The notes under the pieces: generated by a model
What the model saw: the letters and a program-made list of their open reading frames with translations, nothing else
Told to the model about the DNA's origin: nothing
Database searches by the model: none
From: Chalara sp. BL73
Lineage: Eukaryota > Ascomycota > Leotiomycetes > Helotiales
DNA length: 64,000 nucleotides
Direction of reading: 5' to 3'
NCBI GenBank assembly: GCA_918026815.1
Contig: CAKJVC010000178.1
Coordinates: forward strand, 1-64,000
Translations under genes and position numbers: made by a program
In this document: positions 23,402 to 35,294 of the stretch, piece by piece
Layout of the letters: every line of letters begins with the position of its first letter
Position numbering within the stretch: the stretch's first letter is position 1

Positions 23402-24272
23402 TCAAGAGCTGATTTCCTTCTGAATCAAAATACCTTTGGCTTCTACTTGATCTTGTTGCATGAAAGACTCATGCTCATATCCCGTCATTGTTTGGATTAC
23501 CCCTACCAAAGTGTCATATCGCTGCCTCAGTTCCATATAGTGTCGCTCTAGGTCTTGTGTGTATTTCTCCTTGCGAGCCCTGAATGCTCTCTGCGAAGTC
23601 CGATTTCTTTCGCGTCGCCGCTACGAATATCATGTCAGCTCTTGTGTATATCGTGTCCTGATTACCCCAAAACACGTACTGCGATCCGTCTCTCTTCTTT
23701 CGTTTTGTCATTTATCACTCTGAAGTAGTTGAAAGGTGGGTTCGTGCCTTCAGACAAGTCAATGCTGGAGGGAGGGCCTGTGGACGATAATTGGGAGTCT
23801 GCTTCCGAGAGAGCTGGTGACCAGGGCTCAAAATTTTGTAGTTCGGAAAGATAGTCCTTATACATGAAATTAGTTGACGTGCTGTTAACGACTCATTCCT
23901 TGTGTTATAGGCCATACTGAATATTGGCTATTATCCCCGGACCGATTCAAACTGCTAGCATTATTGTGGCTGAGAATAGAGTCATTATTCACAGATGATC
24001 TGAACTCAAAGCCTATGGAATATGGGCCGTGTTGAATTGCACCGTCCAAGGATGAATGGCCGCCGTTCATCAGGGGATAGCTCGACATGTCATTCTTTCA
24101 CATATGTCTTAGCGTGTGCAATACTGAAATTAGATAGAAAACATACTTTTGAGCTCAGTGTTAGATAGTCATGCACTAGTTGACGATACAAATCAAAGTT
24201 TTGCGGATATATTTGGTTTTGGATGTTCAGTGTGGCAGCAGTCAAGTTGTTATGGTTGTCCATATTATCCAT
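23402..24272 (-). CDS. bZIP transcription factor, Yap/AP-1-like
   Basis: Small nuclear DNA-binding protein. Four exons on the minus strand: 24272-24147, 24094-23918, 23856-23680 and 23620-23402, all joined in phase 0, for 232 residues. The basic region RRRERNRTSQRAFRARKEKY starts at the fourth exon and has the bZIP spacing N-x7-R; the NxxSQRAFRxRK form is that of fungal Yap factors. It is followed by a short leucine/hydrophobic heptad segment (LERHYMELRQRYDTLVGVI). The N-terminal part is Asn/Ser-rich and disordered (NNLTAATLNIQNQ). I do not see the paired Cys-rich redox domains of full Yap1, so a redox-sensing role is not supported directly. The first intron (52 nt) and second (61 nt) contain CTAAT branch sites. 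It lies between a GMC oxidoreductase and a catalase. Confidence 0.88.
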
Positions 24273-25143
24273 CGCTTTTGAGACCCTGTGCTTCTATTCA
24301 AGAAACGCGTGGCAATGCAAATAGAGTTTCGGGAGAGCGTTGAATATCAAGTTGTGTTGCATTTAAGTCACGAGAAATGTAAAGAGCGAGAAGGGGGAGC
24401 GTGGTCAACCCCGACCGTGGACGCTGGTCTCCAACCCTGAAACAGATGCGGTGATACAATGTACCGAAGGCATCTAATTGTGCAAACCTATATTCGAGCA
24501 GGGCCGTACCAAATGCTGGGGAACGAGAACAACACAATCACTGTTATAGTGGGGGATGCTCGTTTAAACAAATGCCAGAAGAGGAAAGGCCCCCGATCTA
24601 CAACTTCTGTAATAAGCTAGCCTTGGATCAAGATCCATACAAAGCCACGGATGAGATGGGATGAGAGCATCCGTTATTCCCGAGTATAAGCACACCGCCG
24701 GGCATCCTTAGACTGTTTAGTCATGGCGATCATAGGTGAGGTAAAGCTTCTGTGCGTATGCTTTTATGGGGCTGGCATGCGCGAAGGTCCCCCGGGGGGG
24801 GGGGGTATGGATACTCTAACTGAAGTTTTAAGAATGCTGGGGGAGAAAGTGCGGTGATTACCGCAGGAGAAGTGATATGTCTCGGGTAGCTACCCTACTT
24901 CCGTCCCGAAACAGCCGTGGATTTGAGGATATATCTCTTCTTGATGGCGAAAATGACGTAGGACCTCTGGGTTTCTGATAACGAAGTGGGAAGGATATTT
25001 TATAAAGGCTCAGGAACAGCTGGATTAGCTCAAGATGACATACCTGAATCTATCTCGACTTCTATTGCTTATCGTGCCAGTGACCAAGCTATTGGCTGTT
25101 TCGTAGAACCTACCACAGCGAAACTATAACCCGGACATTCAAA
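24273..25143. promoter_or_regulatory. divergent intergenic region between the bZIP gene and the catalase gene
   Basis: Holds the promoters of both genes, 871 bp. It includes a C5G12 homopolymer block at 24789-24805 and a TGACGTA half-CRE-like word near 24954. No coding frame is convincing. Confidence 0.4.
24789..24805 (+). repeat. CCCCC followed by twelve G
   Basis: A homopolymer block of five C and twelve G within the bZIP/catalase intergenic region. Length is likely polymorphic or uncertain in assembly. Confidence 0.8.
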
Positions 25144-26922
25144 ATGGCAATCCTGTCTGGCTCGTATCATGAGGTAAGTCTCTTCGCAATATGCAGTCAT
25201 GATTTCTGACAGAATCCTGCTGCAGACAGAAACTCCGACGTACACATTGGCTGAAGGTCAACTATCCCTGATCAGGAGACATATACCCAGCTAACAACAC
25301 CCAGGATGCCCCGTTTCAGATCCAACATCGGCTTTGGGCATCAGACAGAATGGCGGGGGTCTCCTAGTGCTTCAAGACACCCAGTTGATCGAAACATTAG
25401 CACACTTTAGCCGAGAACGTATACCTGAACGAGTTGTGCATGCCAAGGCCGCTGGAGCTTTTGGTGAGTTTGAGGTCACGCACGATATCTCTGATATCAC
25501 TTCTGCAGATTTCCTTAATGGGATTGGCAAGAAGACACCATTGATGGCTAGGATCTCGACGGTTGGTCCGGAGAAGGGTTCAGCGGATACTGCGAGGGAT
25601 CCCAGAGGATGGGGTATCAAGCTTTATACCCAAGAAGGAAATAATGATTGGGTGTTTAATAATACCGTATGAGATACGAATTTTGTGAGGGGATAGTAGT
25701 AACCATTGTGTAGCCGGTATTCTTCATTCGAGATCCCATCAAATTCCCATCGGTCAACAGAGCACATAAACGCCATCCACAAACCAACCTGCCAGACTCT
25801 ACCATGTTCTGGGATTTTCATAATAATAACCATGAAGGGATTCACGAGCTCATGCATCTGTTTAGCGACCGGGGCACGCCAGCTTCTCTGCGCCATACGG
25901 ATGCATTCAGTGGCCATACATACAAGTTCACGAAACCAGACGGGTCCTTCAAGTACGTCAAGATCCACCTGAAGACTGATCAAGGCATCAAAAACTTCAC
26001 TGGCGACGAAGCAGAACGCATAGCTGGCACGGATCCGGATCATCATGTAAGAGACCTTTTCGAGGCCATAGAGAGAGAGGAGTATCCGACCTGGACTGCG
26101 TACTTGCAGATTATGGATCCGAAATCTGCGGAAACTTATAGGTGGAATATCTTTGATATGACCAAGGTCTGGCCGCATAAAGACTACCCACTTATTCCGT
26201 TTGGGAGGATGACACTAAATAGAAATGTAAGCTCTTTTCTGAAGGGGTCGAGGAAAGGATTCCTGCTGACGCTTTTAGCCACAAAACTACTTCGCGGATA
26301 TCGAACAAGCGGCGTTCTCACCATCGACTATGGTCCCTGGCATTTCTCCTTCAGCTGACCCAAGTCTGTCCTCTCTCTCCTGCATGTTGACGGCCAATGC
26401 TGACGATTGTCAGTCCTCCAAGCAAGAATGTTCGCCTACCCCGACGCAGCCCGTTACCGGCTTGGCGCAAACTATCAGCAGCTTCCCACCAACCTTCCTC
26501 TTTCCCCCGTCTACTCCCCCTACCAACGCGACGGCGCCTCCGTCTACCGCGGAAACTACGGCCCGGACCCCAACTACGTCCGCTCCTCTCTCCGTCCTAT
26601 GCACTTCGTAGAGAGAGATGAGAGTAGAAAGCATGACGAGTGGGTTGGCAGCGTCACGGCGTTTAGTAGCGAGGTGAGTGATGAGGATTTTGTGCAGGCT
26701 AGGGGCTTGTGGGAGGTTTTGGGTCGGCAGGAGGGCCAACAGGACAGCTTTGTGAGGAATTTGGCGACACATTTGAGAGGGGCGATACCCGAGGTGCAGG
26801 TTGAGACGATAAGTAGGTGTTCTGTGGTGTGTTGGTGTTGAGATGCTGACTTGTGGTTAGAAATGTTTGCAAAGGTTAATGAGGAATTGGCAAGGTTACT
26901 TGACGTTGCGGTTTCTGCTTAA
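25144..26922 (+). CDS. catalase, monofunctional haem type (small subunit)
   Basis: Breaks down H2O2 to water and oxygen. Seven exons: 25144-25173, 25226-25256, 25305-25666, 25714-26226, 26279-26363, 26414-26812 and 26861-26922, giving 493 residues, typical of small-subunit clade 3 catalases. The catalytic His is in ERVVHAKAAGAFGEFE and the catalytic Asn in WVFNNTPVFFIRDP, which is formed across the third intron. The haem-ligand Tyr is in RMFAYPDAARYRLGANY. The segment NYFADIEQAAFSPSTMVPG is standard. The first two exons are very short (30 and 31 nt) and rest on reading GCPVSDPTSALG in frame across the splice. There is no signal peptide and the C-terminus (VAVSA) is not a clear peroxisomal signal, so a cytosolic site is likely. 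Introns are 46-52 nt. Confidence 0.95.
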
Positions 26923-27263
26923 ATGAATGTGTATAGATATGCAGCAGATCAACGGTGGTTGCGTCGTGTCCTACTTGGAGCTTTGGTGTTATCATTTCTA
27001 GCCATGAGACTTTAGCAAGAGACTTACTCATTTAGGTGAGTGAACAGGGATTGTAAGTTAGTATAAGGAGAATGAAAGTTTGTATTAATTACTTTGACCC
27101 ATTTCGCTTTTTCCAGGTCTCCTTTTCCGTAACCCTTTTACCGATTGAATCATGCGCCATAAGCTCATTTTTCCTAATAATCCTAAAGCCACCGTCCCCT
27201 CAAATATTTCCTGGGTCTTTCCTCCTACATGCTCATTATACCCAAGCGCCATGGGCAGTCCCA
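26923..27263. other. convergent intergenic region, no gene seen
   Basis: Short spacer between the catalase stop and the stop of the F-box gene on the other strand. Confidence 0.5.
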
Positions 27264-28811
27264 TTAATACCAATTATGCCCTTCCTCCCCTTTCCTCTCA
27301 CCTTTTGGATTCACAGACAAAATAGTCTGACCCGGAATCGAAACACCATTCTGACTTTCAAAAATCCCTGCTAAAGCTCTTCTCCCAATATGCTTGAAAG
27401 AGTCATACTTTGCCTCACCATTACATGCTGCCCACTCCCCCTTGTTCGGGTCCGTCCCATCTCCTAAATCACTCCACCTCGTCACAACCATGCACTGCTT
27501 GAATCTCTTTATCGGGTCCGGATCCGCACGATCCTCTTCAAGCTTAATCTCAATCAGATACTCGGTGGGACAATCCGGACATCTGCGCATGGGCTTACAA
27601 TCCGAACACAGTGAGACGAAGTCACGATCGCTTTTCAGCCGCTGCGTGCTAATCTTCGGGCCTGCGCGGAGCTGTTGCGCGATGGAGGATTGAGGCGCGG
27701 GCATGTGTGATAACGCGCATTTGCAGAGGTTCATGAGCTCCCCGTCCCGCCAGTGCGCACATACGGAGAAGAATGGTGTATAATCTTCTCTTGAATATAG
27801 AAAGTTCCTCAAGCCGGCGGGAGGCAGGCCACCAATGGCAAAAACCTTGCTTGTTACGCGCAAGAGTAAGTGACTTTTGTGGAAGTAATACCGGGTTTGA
27901 TGAGACCATTCGCTGTCGCGAGATTTGTAGCGCTTGCTGAGCGACTCTAAGGGGATGCCGTAGGAAGGCCCGTATTTGTGCGCGCGGAAGGCGAGTTGAA
28001 CGAATGTGAAGGGGAGGTCGTAGGTTTGGGTGAGGCGATGCCGTGATTGGAATTTTGTATTGGGACAGGTGTAGATGGAGTTTAGGACGTCTTTTGGACG
28101 GAGACGCTCGCTCCCTTTTTGTATTCTGCGGTGGTATATGATGCACGGGAAACAGAATAGCTAGAGGAGGTCAGGTTGGTAGGCGCGTGGAGACTCTAGC
28201 TCCCGACTTACATGATCTGGTAGATATCTATCCATAGGTAGTAAGAAGTCAATCTTGTACTGAAGAGCCTGCACGTCATTCTTTATGTAATTTAGAGCTA
28301 AGAATGCCTTGTTACCTAGCCGGGACAACAGAGTTTTGCTCGAAAGCGCAAGGTTTGCTGTATCCGTGGGGGTCATGTGACTTGTGATGTGTTCCCATAT
28401 AGGAGGGGGTAAACTAGCAACGATAGCCTCTCCTGGTTTGCGCTTAGAATCGGGAATCTCATTTCTCATCCGTTTTATCTTATTCAATGAATCAAGAGAA
28501 TCATGTGAATCCCGTCGAAGCAAGCTGTGCAACATCTCCGCCTCATCCCATAGCTCTCCAGTTTGTGCATTATTTGCACTTGGACCTTTGTTGTAGAAAT
28601 TAACAGGAGCTGATTGAGCTGATTGAGCTTCATTTCTTTGAGTTGGCAAGGGTGGTAGCGGATTTTGTCTGTATATATTTGGAAGGAGTTCTTCCGGTCG
28701 TTGGTCAAAAGACTTTTTTAATTTGTTGCTGCTTTTCTTAGGTCTCAATGCGTTTGCAAGCCGTGACCCTAAACTTTGTTTCCTTGGAGGGTCGGAGTTC
28801 TGAGAGGACAT
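27264..28811 (-). CDS. F-box domain protein
   Basis: Likely substrate adaptor of an SCF ubiquitin ligase. Two exons on the minus strand (28811-28212 and 28160-27264), 498 residues. The N-terminal 140 residues are basic and disordered and include a short duplicated word (AQSAQSAP; DNA repeat near 28616-28636). The F-box is at about residues 140-185: SLPPPIWEHITSHMTPTDTA followed by LALSSKTLL. The C-terminal part resembles a fungal F-box family with a Cys-rich segment (CSDCKPMRRCPDC) and KYDSFKHIGRRALAGIFE near the end. The splice joins DRYLPDH to LFCFPCIIYHRR in phase 0. The substrate cannot be inferred. Confidence 0.85.
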
Positions 28812-29470
28812 GATGTTGAAATGATATGGGTTTAAGCCGTGGTGAGTAGAAGGAAATTGATTTCGATGAAAGCGATGACAGAATGCTACCCGGATGTTCG
28901 GGTTGAGTTCTTGGCGCGTGGCAGATCAATTTAGCGAGACCCCCTATTCTGATTACATAAATTCCTTGTTTGTGTAACCATTAGCAAGGGAAAAACAATA
29001 TGGATTGCGGCGATGATGAACATGGTCCTGCTAATGAAAGGCAATGCCCACCATTTTCTTTATTGGATATAAATTTTATTGAAGGAAGCTCATGTCACAA
29101 ACATGGTAGGCACTATCCATTGGATGCACAGTAGTGCTAATGGCGGATCGTAAAGTGCGGGGGAAAAGTGGATGTATTTTGCTGTCATATTAGGGAGACG
29201 AGTTGAAAATCTAACTTTATGATAGATTGTGCTCCTTTTATAATCTGCAAAGTTCGTATCTTGCTAGACAGCTTCGACATGCAGTTATTCTTATACAACA
29301 TACATAGTATATGTCTAGAGTGTATAAGAATTGCGTTCGAACATTTATGCCGATAAGTGTAGCTCAAACTTAGCGGGAAATGGAATACAATGAAGCTAAT
29401 GTAGGAAACGCCATATACATTGATGTTCTCTCAAGCCAGAATATATCAGATTCAAACACTGACTAGATGC
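28812..29470. other. intergenic, no gene seen
   Basis: Promoter of the F-box gene on the minus strand and otherwise AT-rich sequence. Confidence 0.5.
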
Positions 29471-29562
29471 CTATTGCCTGGTGATCGTCGCCGAAGCCAT
29501 GCTCTCTTTGCTTTCCAGTCTATTTAACGTCTCATCTGGCTTTGAGATGCATTTCATGGCCT

Positions 29563-30136
29563 CTACTTTGAAGTTTTCGAGCTCCTTCCTACGCTTTCAA
29601 GTGCCGTTTTGTCGTTCACAATACTTTGTAGTCTCGATGTCCGTTCTTCTAGTTCTAGCAATCGTCGAACGTGGTGCCGCTCCTCCTCACGTAATTCCGC
29701 ATGAACGACCGATCTCAACTCAAGTCGAAGACGAACCCTCGTTTCTTCGCGCAAATCTGCCCGTGCTTCAGAAATGATGGAGGCACTGATAAAGTAAGCT
29801 CTAGAACTGCGCCAGTATTTACGGCTACATATATACACCAGCTAACTCCATACTCCAAAGCCTTTAATTGTAGAAGAAAAACTGCACTTACTCAAGGCCA
29901 CTCCTCGTCATCTCTGATCTATACTCTGCTTTAAGCTCAGCACAGACCTCTCTCATAACCTCTTCCAACATAGATGCTCGCTGCTCCCGCTTTAGTTCCT
30001 CTCGGATATCTCTACGGAGTGACTCCTGAATCTCCCTTTGCTCAAACTCGGAATTGGGTTGTTCTCTGAAACGAATTCTAGTCTCCAAACACATTTGAAG
30101 TAATCCTTCAGGCCCAAATTTCACTAGCCGTTCCAA
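29563..30136 (-). CDS. small Arg/Glu-rich coiled-coil protein, unknown function
   Basis: Two exons on the minus strand (30136-29892 and 29785-29563), joined in frame through GTAAGT and a CAG acceptor, give 155 residues. The protein is almost wholly made of charged helical segments such as REIQESLRRDIREELKREQR, LREETRVRLRLELR and ELREEERHHVRRLLELEERT, expected to form a long coiled coil. I do not recognise a family. After the stop, another frame continues with coiled-coil-like sequence (ELENFKVEAMKCISKPDETL) to a stop at 29471, and one extra G in a G-run near 29582 would join them. So the true protein may be about 190 residues, or the gene may carry a recent frameshift. There is no membrane segment or signal peptide. 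Confidence 0.5.
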
Positions 30137-30854
30137 TCCTCTCCTTTGCCCCCCATGTCTTCCTTTTCCTTAAGCTACTTCTAACAATTTGGTGATGCCT
30201 ACATAGGAGCTATATCCTAGAATACTAAATGCAGCAATACTACTTAGTATTAGGTACATTTCAAGTGTTGTAGCCGATATTCCACCAAATCGGCGATCGT
30301 TTGTTTATCCAATGAACATGCGAGTGATGGTCCGTCCCAAGGAAATACCGCCAAAGTCTCAAACTATATTGAGTTCTTAGCTCTGAAATGAAAAATAAGT
30401 AATACTTTGTAAGCGATGTGTCCTTCAAAGATGAATAGAGAGTTGCTAGGCTACCGTATCGCTAGGCTGACTTACTGCTTACATAAAGTTTCTAAGCCAC
30501 ACTCAGCCACCCTCTAGTACCTAAGGTTTTTGCTTCGCTTGGAAACACCTCATCCAGAAACCAACAGAATAAGCAAGTAACTCACAAGCCTCACATGTGG
30601 AGTGGTCTATCCCCCATACTCATTCATGCATTCTGCGGTGGTCAGCCCGGCTCCCGGGACGTCGATCCCTAATACGCCATGATAGGTAGCCACTCGTTCC
30701 TAGGATGCCTGAATGTGCCCTGCGGTATTTAGAACTTTAATCGTCTGTCATAGGCCTATAATGAATATGAATGGCTAGTTAGTTAGCCTCATGGGTCCAC
30801 CTGAGAACTTTGACTAAAATTCACTCGAAGTTCCTGCTGCCATACGTACATGTA
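30137..30854. other. intergenic, no gene seen
   Basis: No coding frame or RNA motif recognised. Confidence 0.5.
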
Positions 30855-32172
30855 TTAAATTCCAAGTAGAGCACCTTTCGTTGATTTTGCAAGTTGCATC
30901 CTCCAGAACTTTGTCTCCGCACAAATAAACAATTCTCCATCCTTTCCGAAGCAGAAGTTGGCGCATCCACCAGGGACGAGAACTACTCTGCGAATCAGTC
31001 ATGTTCGATGCCTGAATTAAGGCTGATATCTTGCGAGTCATGACTCGGGCGAATTGCTGATGCTTGTTAAAATAACATGAGTGCAAATATACTGACTTTT
31101 CCCTATGAGTGAACCATCTGGGCTCCAAACCTCGATACCATCTCCACAACCAGCATATACATTTCCTTCGACGTCGCACTTTATCCCATCAGGAATGCCT
31201 TCAGCAGCAAAAGCAAACACTCTGCGATCGAGGAGAAATGGTGCGTCGTGGATGTTAGCCACCTTAAATGCGTAGATCGCTGCGGGCCTATGAAAGTCAT
31301 CATTAATATATAAAAGAAACAAAGAAAAGAAATTTTACCTTGTAAGATTCTGTTTAGTTGCATAACCATCTCCGTGTATTACGTCCGTGTCCGTAATATA
31401 CAAGAAATCCTCATCTGGTGAGAAGCACAGCCCGTTGGGCATGCCAAATCCATCAGCCATAACCCTCAGATCGCCGGTCTCGGGATTGTATCTATAGACT
31501 TGATTTGGCAATCTGGGCTTCGGTCGAAAGTCTTGCTCGCTCCCGTAACTTGGGTCCGTGAACCAAATGCATCCGTCCTTTGCAACCACCACATCGTTGA
31601 CACTGTTGAAATCTCTTCCGTGAAAATTCGTCACTAACGGAATTGGTGGCTTATTACGAGGCATGTAGTAAATGCCGCCGGTCCCTGGTTTTACAGAGCC
31701 TTGAGCGCAAAATATAATACCGTCTTTATAGTTTACGCCTCCATTAGGCATATCAATGCCAGGAGGCGATCGTAATTTTGCCCATACAACTGTGTGGATA
31801 TCTTTCTCTTCGCTCGGCTTATCTGTACGATGTAATTTGATACGCGAGATGAGAATGGTAGGATATCTTGCACTTGACACTGATTGGAGCAGGTTAGAAG
31901 TTGTATAGATCTCGTCATGGTCGGGTAAGAATACACAGGCTTCGTGGAAGAAAGGGGTTTTGGTATCTGCGGACGAGAGGAGTAAGGAATGAGATGGTGA
32001 GTCTCCAATTCTCTGTCCAAAGGATTCATCGTACTGAACAATCTTTATGGTATCGTCTGGAGCAGAAAATGGCCTATAATGTTTTAGTCCATCTGTACCA
32101 AGTAAGAACTATGCGTCACGAACTTGCTTGTGCCATTACTATCGGCGATACGATCAACTACCTAACAATCAT
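30855..32172 (-). CDS. SMP-30/gluconolactonase/LRE-like beta-propeller protein
   Basis: Member of the family of six-bladed propeller lactonases; the substrate is unknown, sugar or other lactones being usual. Exons on the minus strand: 32172-32162 (tentative), 32073-31339, 31287-31097 and 30985-30855, for 355 residues. Family motifs include FFHEACVFLPDHDEIYTTSN, PNGGVNYKDGIIFCAQG, FNSVNDVVVAKDGCIWFTDP (with the Asn-Asp metal ligands), GMPNGLCFSPDEDFLYITDT and IPDGIKCDVEGNVY. The last exon begins at a CAGAG acceptor so that GK joins IVLVPGGCANFCFG. The 11-nt first exon is the weakest part: it supplies an ATG in phase, but another upstream start is possible. A CACGTG box lies at 32448-32453, about 280 bp upstream. 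Confidence 0.87.
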
Positions 32173-32889
32173 CAGCTTAGAGCAACATTTTTTACTAGCA
32201 CTCTCTACATGTACTTCTGTTCGCGATGTCGGAATATCAGAACTTGTCAAGGCCGCCATTACTTCTGTTGTTTAAGGGTCAAAATTCTTGCGATGGTGGA
32301 TTACGATCTGGGGAGAGACGATATGTTTCTCAATAAAATACGCAATACAGAGCAAGGGTACTATTTTAAATGTAGTTCTGACATGAAATATGAAAAGTTG
32401 GTACGCGCCAACCTCAGAAGCTGGGCGGTTTATTATATTACGAAGGTCACGTGTATTATGAAAGCAACCCCAACGAACATGGTGCATCAATTGTCTTTTC
32501 GTCTATTCAAGCTGTGGTAACTCAAAGACCCAACCCATAGAGTTCCAGATTGGAAAATGAGTATTCCTCAAAGTATCCGTGTTCTATAGTTGAAGCGTTT
32601 GAGAAATTTCCGATCTTTGAGTCTGTCCCATAGTTTCTTAGAACTAAAAAAGGGATAACTACATCCCAACCTAATAGCAGAGACAAAGTTTTCATGCAGC
32701 CTACAATCATGGGCGATACTATTGTAGTGCGTTTATTGTCTTCATAACGAGCAATCGCAATAGGAGGCCAGGTTCCAGAGAATGGAGCGCCATTCATCCA
32801 TGCATTCTATAACCCTTTCTATATGTACATATCGGCGAAGTTCAAGTTGCTGATGCTGCCTCTCTTCGCCTAATCCCTATCACCACCAT
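32173..32889. other. intergenic, no gene seen
   Basis: Contains GGTCACGTGT at 32445-32454, a possible regulatory box for the SMP-30-like gene. No coding frame is convincing. Confidence 0.45.
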
Positions 32890-33322
32890 CTAGTGCTTGG
32901 CTGCCGCTTTTGCTTGCTCTGCAATGCTCTTCTCTCCTCCCTCTGCTTGCTTCAGGAAGTCCCTAAGGATTTGTCAGCAATGATCGCAAGAACAAGATGT
33001 AATCGCTTTGTTGGATTAAATTTGCAGGTAACGCACTTGATGAAGCTCTCCTCGTCGGGGCTTTGAGCATTGATGGGTGGCCCCTTCGCCTTCTCGACTT
33101 TCGAACCTCCTGTTAGGGCCACTGTGAGTCCTCCCATCAAACCAAGAACTGCCATAGCGAGCTAGATACCAGAACAGCGTTAGTAGGTCAATCTCTGATA
33201 CAGGAAGGTTGTGCAAGCTAATCAATGGGTTCTAGAAGAGTTTGAAAATCCTGCTTGACCAAAAATGCACGTACGTAGTGGGAGCCAACTTGGCGACCAG
33301 CGATAGCATAATATTGGACCAT
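32890..33322 (-). CDS. mitochondrial F1Fo ATP synthase subunit k (Atp19-like)
   Basis: Small inner-membrane subunit found in dimeric ATP synthase. Three exons on the minus strand: 33322-33275, 33161-33037 and 32962-32890, giving 81 residues. It starts MVQYYAIAGRQVGSHYLAMA, followed by a single Gly-rich membrane segment (VLGLMGGLTVALTGG) and the conserved GPPINAQSPDEESFIKDFLK. The tail is Lys/Ala-rich and ends AAAKH. The first intron is 113 nt and the second 74 nt, so no single open frame shows the whole gene. It is divergent from the MTP18-like gene, with 440 bp between start codons. Confidence 0.92.
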
Positions 33323-33762
33323 CTTAGCGGATTACCAATTGAGATCTTGTGAAGGCGTGGAGGTTATTTTGGGTATGGCTGAGCTTCGATTGTTGTTTCC
33401 AGCGAGATGTCAGGATGCTCAGTATCAAAATGGAAGTGGACCCCCGGATGTAGATACTTGGCTCGGATTATCGTTTAGCCGAGCCGTCGGCGGCAACCCC
33501 GGCTGTAAGTATTGATGACCGCATTCCGAGGTCAACCGAAAGCGTGTTTGGGACACGAGCTATTGCAACGCACACATTACGGACAATTAGCTAACTGCTT
33601 TTCGTGACATACACGACAATCCTGCCTAATATACACGGATCTGTACTTTGAAGGATCGAACAGGTCCGCATTCAAGGGGTCGCACATTTAGCCTGTGTTA
33701 TACAACTCCAACAGCTCTACATCAACGTTGCGCGACTTTGACAACAATATATTTGCAGTAGT
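33323..33762. promoter_or_regulatory. shared divergent promoter of the ATP synthase k and MTP18-like genes
   Basis: The 440 bp between the two start codons must drive both genes. I see no strong palindrome. Both products belong to the mitochondrial inner membrane, which makes shared control plausible. Confidence 0.45.
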
Positions 33763-34684
33763 ATGACAGACAAATCAGACAAACCTCGAGGCCCACCCCC
33801 GACGGGTTTGCCCAAGAACGAAAAACTACCTGCGAGTCTTCAAGCAATCGTGGATAGGGCGGATAAGGAGGATAATTTCTACGACGAACTATATGATGGA
33901 GCGTAAGTTGTTGGGTTGCGTGAAAAAGTCCAACCGCATGGCTACTCGCACCTGCAATCTCCTAATAGCAGTTTACTAATAATATTTCAGGGCTCCTCCA
34001 TCTACGGAAAGCAATATCCGATATGCAGCATACGCCACTCGAATAAGGACAGCCTTGCTTTCGGCACAACGATATGTTGCATATACTTCAGATATCGGAG
34101 AGTCGTTCCGTCCGGTGGCCCCCCCGAATCTTGTAAGAGCGGCTTATGGCGTATCATGGGCATATCTTGTTGGGGATGTGTCACATGAAGGATACAAAGC
34201 ATACTGCAGCAACCAGAGAATTCTCCACCCAGAGCTACCTCGAGAGGCTGCACAGGAGAGGTACAATGATGCGAAGACGGAACTATCGACGGCGGCCAGT
34301 GATAATGGCTTATCTTTGAAGCCGGGGGTAGTTGCGCCGATCAATGATTATAGAACCGTGATGGTACAACGAGCCTTATTCCAAGGAATCGCATCAATGG
34401 GCCTGCCCGCATTCACGATACATTCGATCGTCCGATATTCTGGCAGGGCTTTTAAAGATGTGAAAAATGTTAGAATCAGAACATACGGTCCTATTGGCCT
34501 TGGACTAGCGGCCGTACCCGCGTTGCCGTTCCTGTTCGATAAGCCAGTTGAAACAGCAGTGGAGTGGGCTTTTCACAAAGGGTTTGAAACATTCGGGGGA
34601 AAGGAGGCTGTCGGTAACGCACCGATCACTGGACGCGAAGAAATTCTGGGGAAGGATGTTCGTTCTAAGCAAAAGGAACTGTAA
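33763..34684 (+). CDS. mitochondrial fission process protein 1 (MTP18/MTFP1) family
   Basis: Inner-membrane protein that affects mitochondrial division in animals. Two exons (33763-33902 and 33991-34684) give 277 residues, longer than the animal protein. The N-terminal 50 residues are Pro/Lys/Asp-rich. The conserved core follows: RYAAYATRIRTALLSAQRYV, SDIGESFRPVAPPNLVRAAY and GVSWAYLVGDVSHEGYKAY. A second conserved part is VVAPINDYRTVMVQRALFQG, with hydrophobic segments around ASMGLPAFTIHSIV and YGPIGLGLAAVPALPFLFD. The C-terminal tail is charged (EEILGKDVRSKQKEL). The splice joins GA to APPSTESNIR after a TTTCAG acceptor with a CTAAT branch site. Confidence 0.92.
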
Positions 34685-35294
34685 GATCTGACATATATCC
34701 CTGGGAATGTTACAGTACTTGGGTCAGCATGGCGTTCTGAAGGAAGACATCGCATCTCATTGATGTATTACATGCATTAGTTCTTGTTATAATATATCAC
34801 ACCATAGTCTATTTCTACAACGTCTCCGTCCCCATGGTAGACTATCTGATTCGTCCTTGCATATATAACCCGCCTATCAGGTGGGAAGACCGGCGTTCAG
34901 GAGAGATTGTCTTGGGACCACTAGGAACCCCATCGTCAATGTAGTCCAATCGGCTTCAAGGACCTCTATTCCCCGTTGTTAGACTGCTATTCTAGATCGT
35001 CACCGCAGCAGTAAGGCTGTTATTGCAGGCATGCGTTTCAATGACAAGTAAAAGTGAGATGCCCTCGAACCTTCAAGATCTCAACTTTCTTATTCACTTT
35101 CGCTTTGCTCTGTTAACTCATTTTTTCTTATTCACTCGGTACCACTTCCAATTACCTTAGTCTCTATGATCTACAAGTCACATTGTTTAGGCTGCGACTA
35201 TAATTGTTTCTTCAATGTCTTCACAATTTGATGGTTTCTATTTCATCTTCACGCTTTCCACCACCGTCCTTACCAAAACTCACCCCCCTTCAAC
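34685..35294. other. intergenic, promoter of the acetyltransferase gene
   Basis: No gene seen. The last 200 bases are T/C-rich, as usual before a fungal start codon. Confidence 0.5.
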
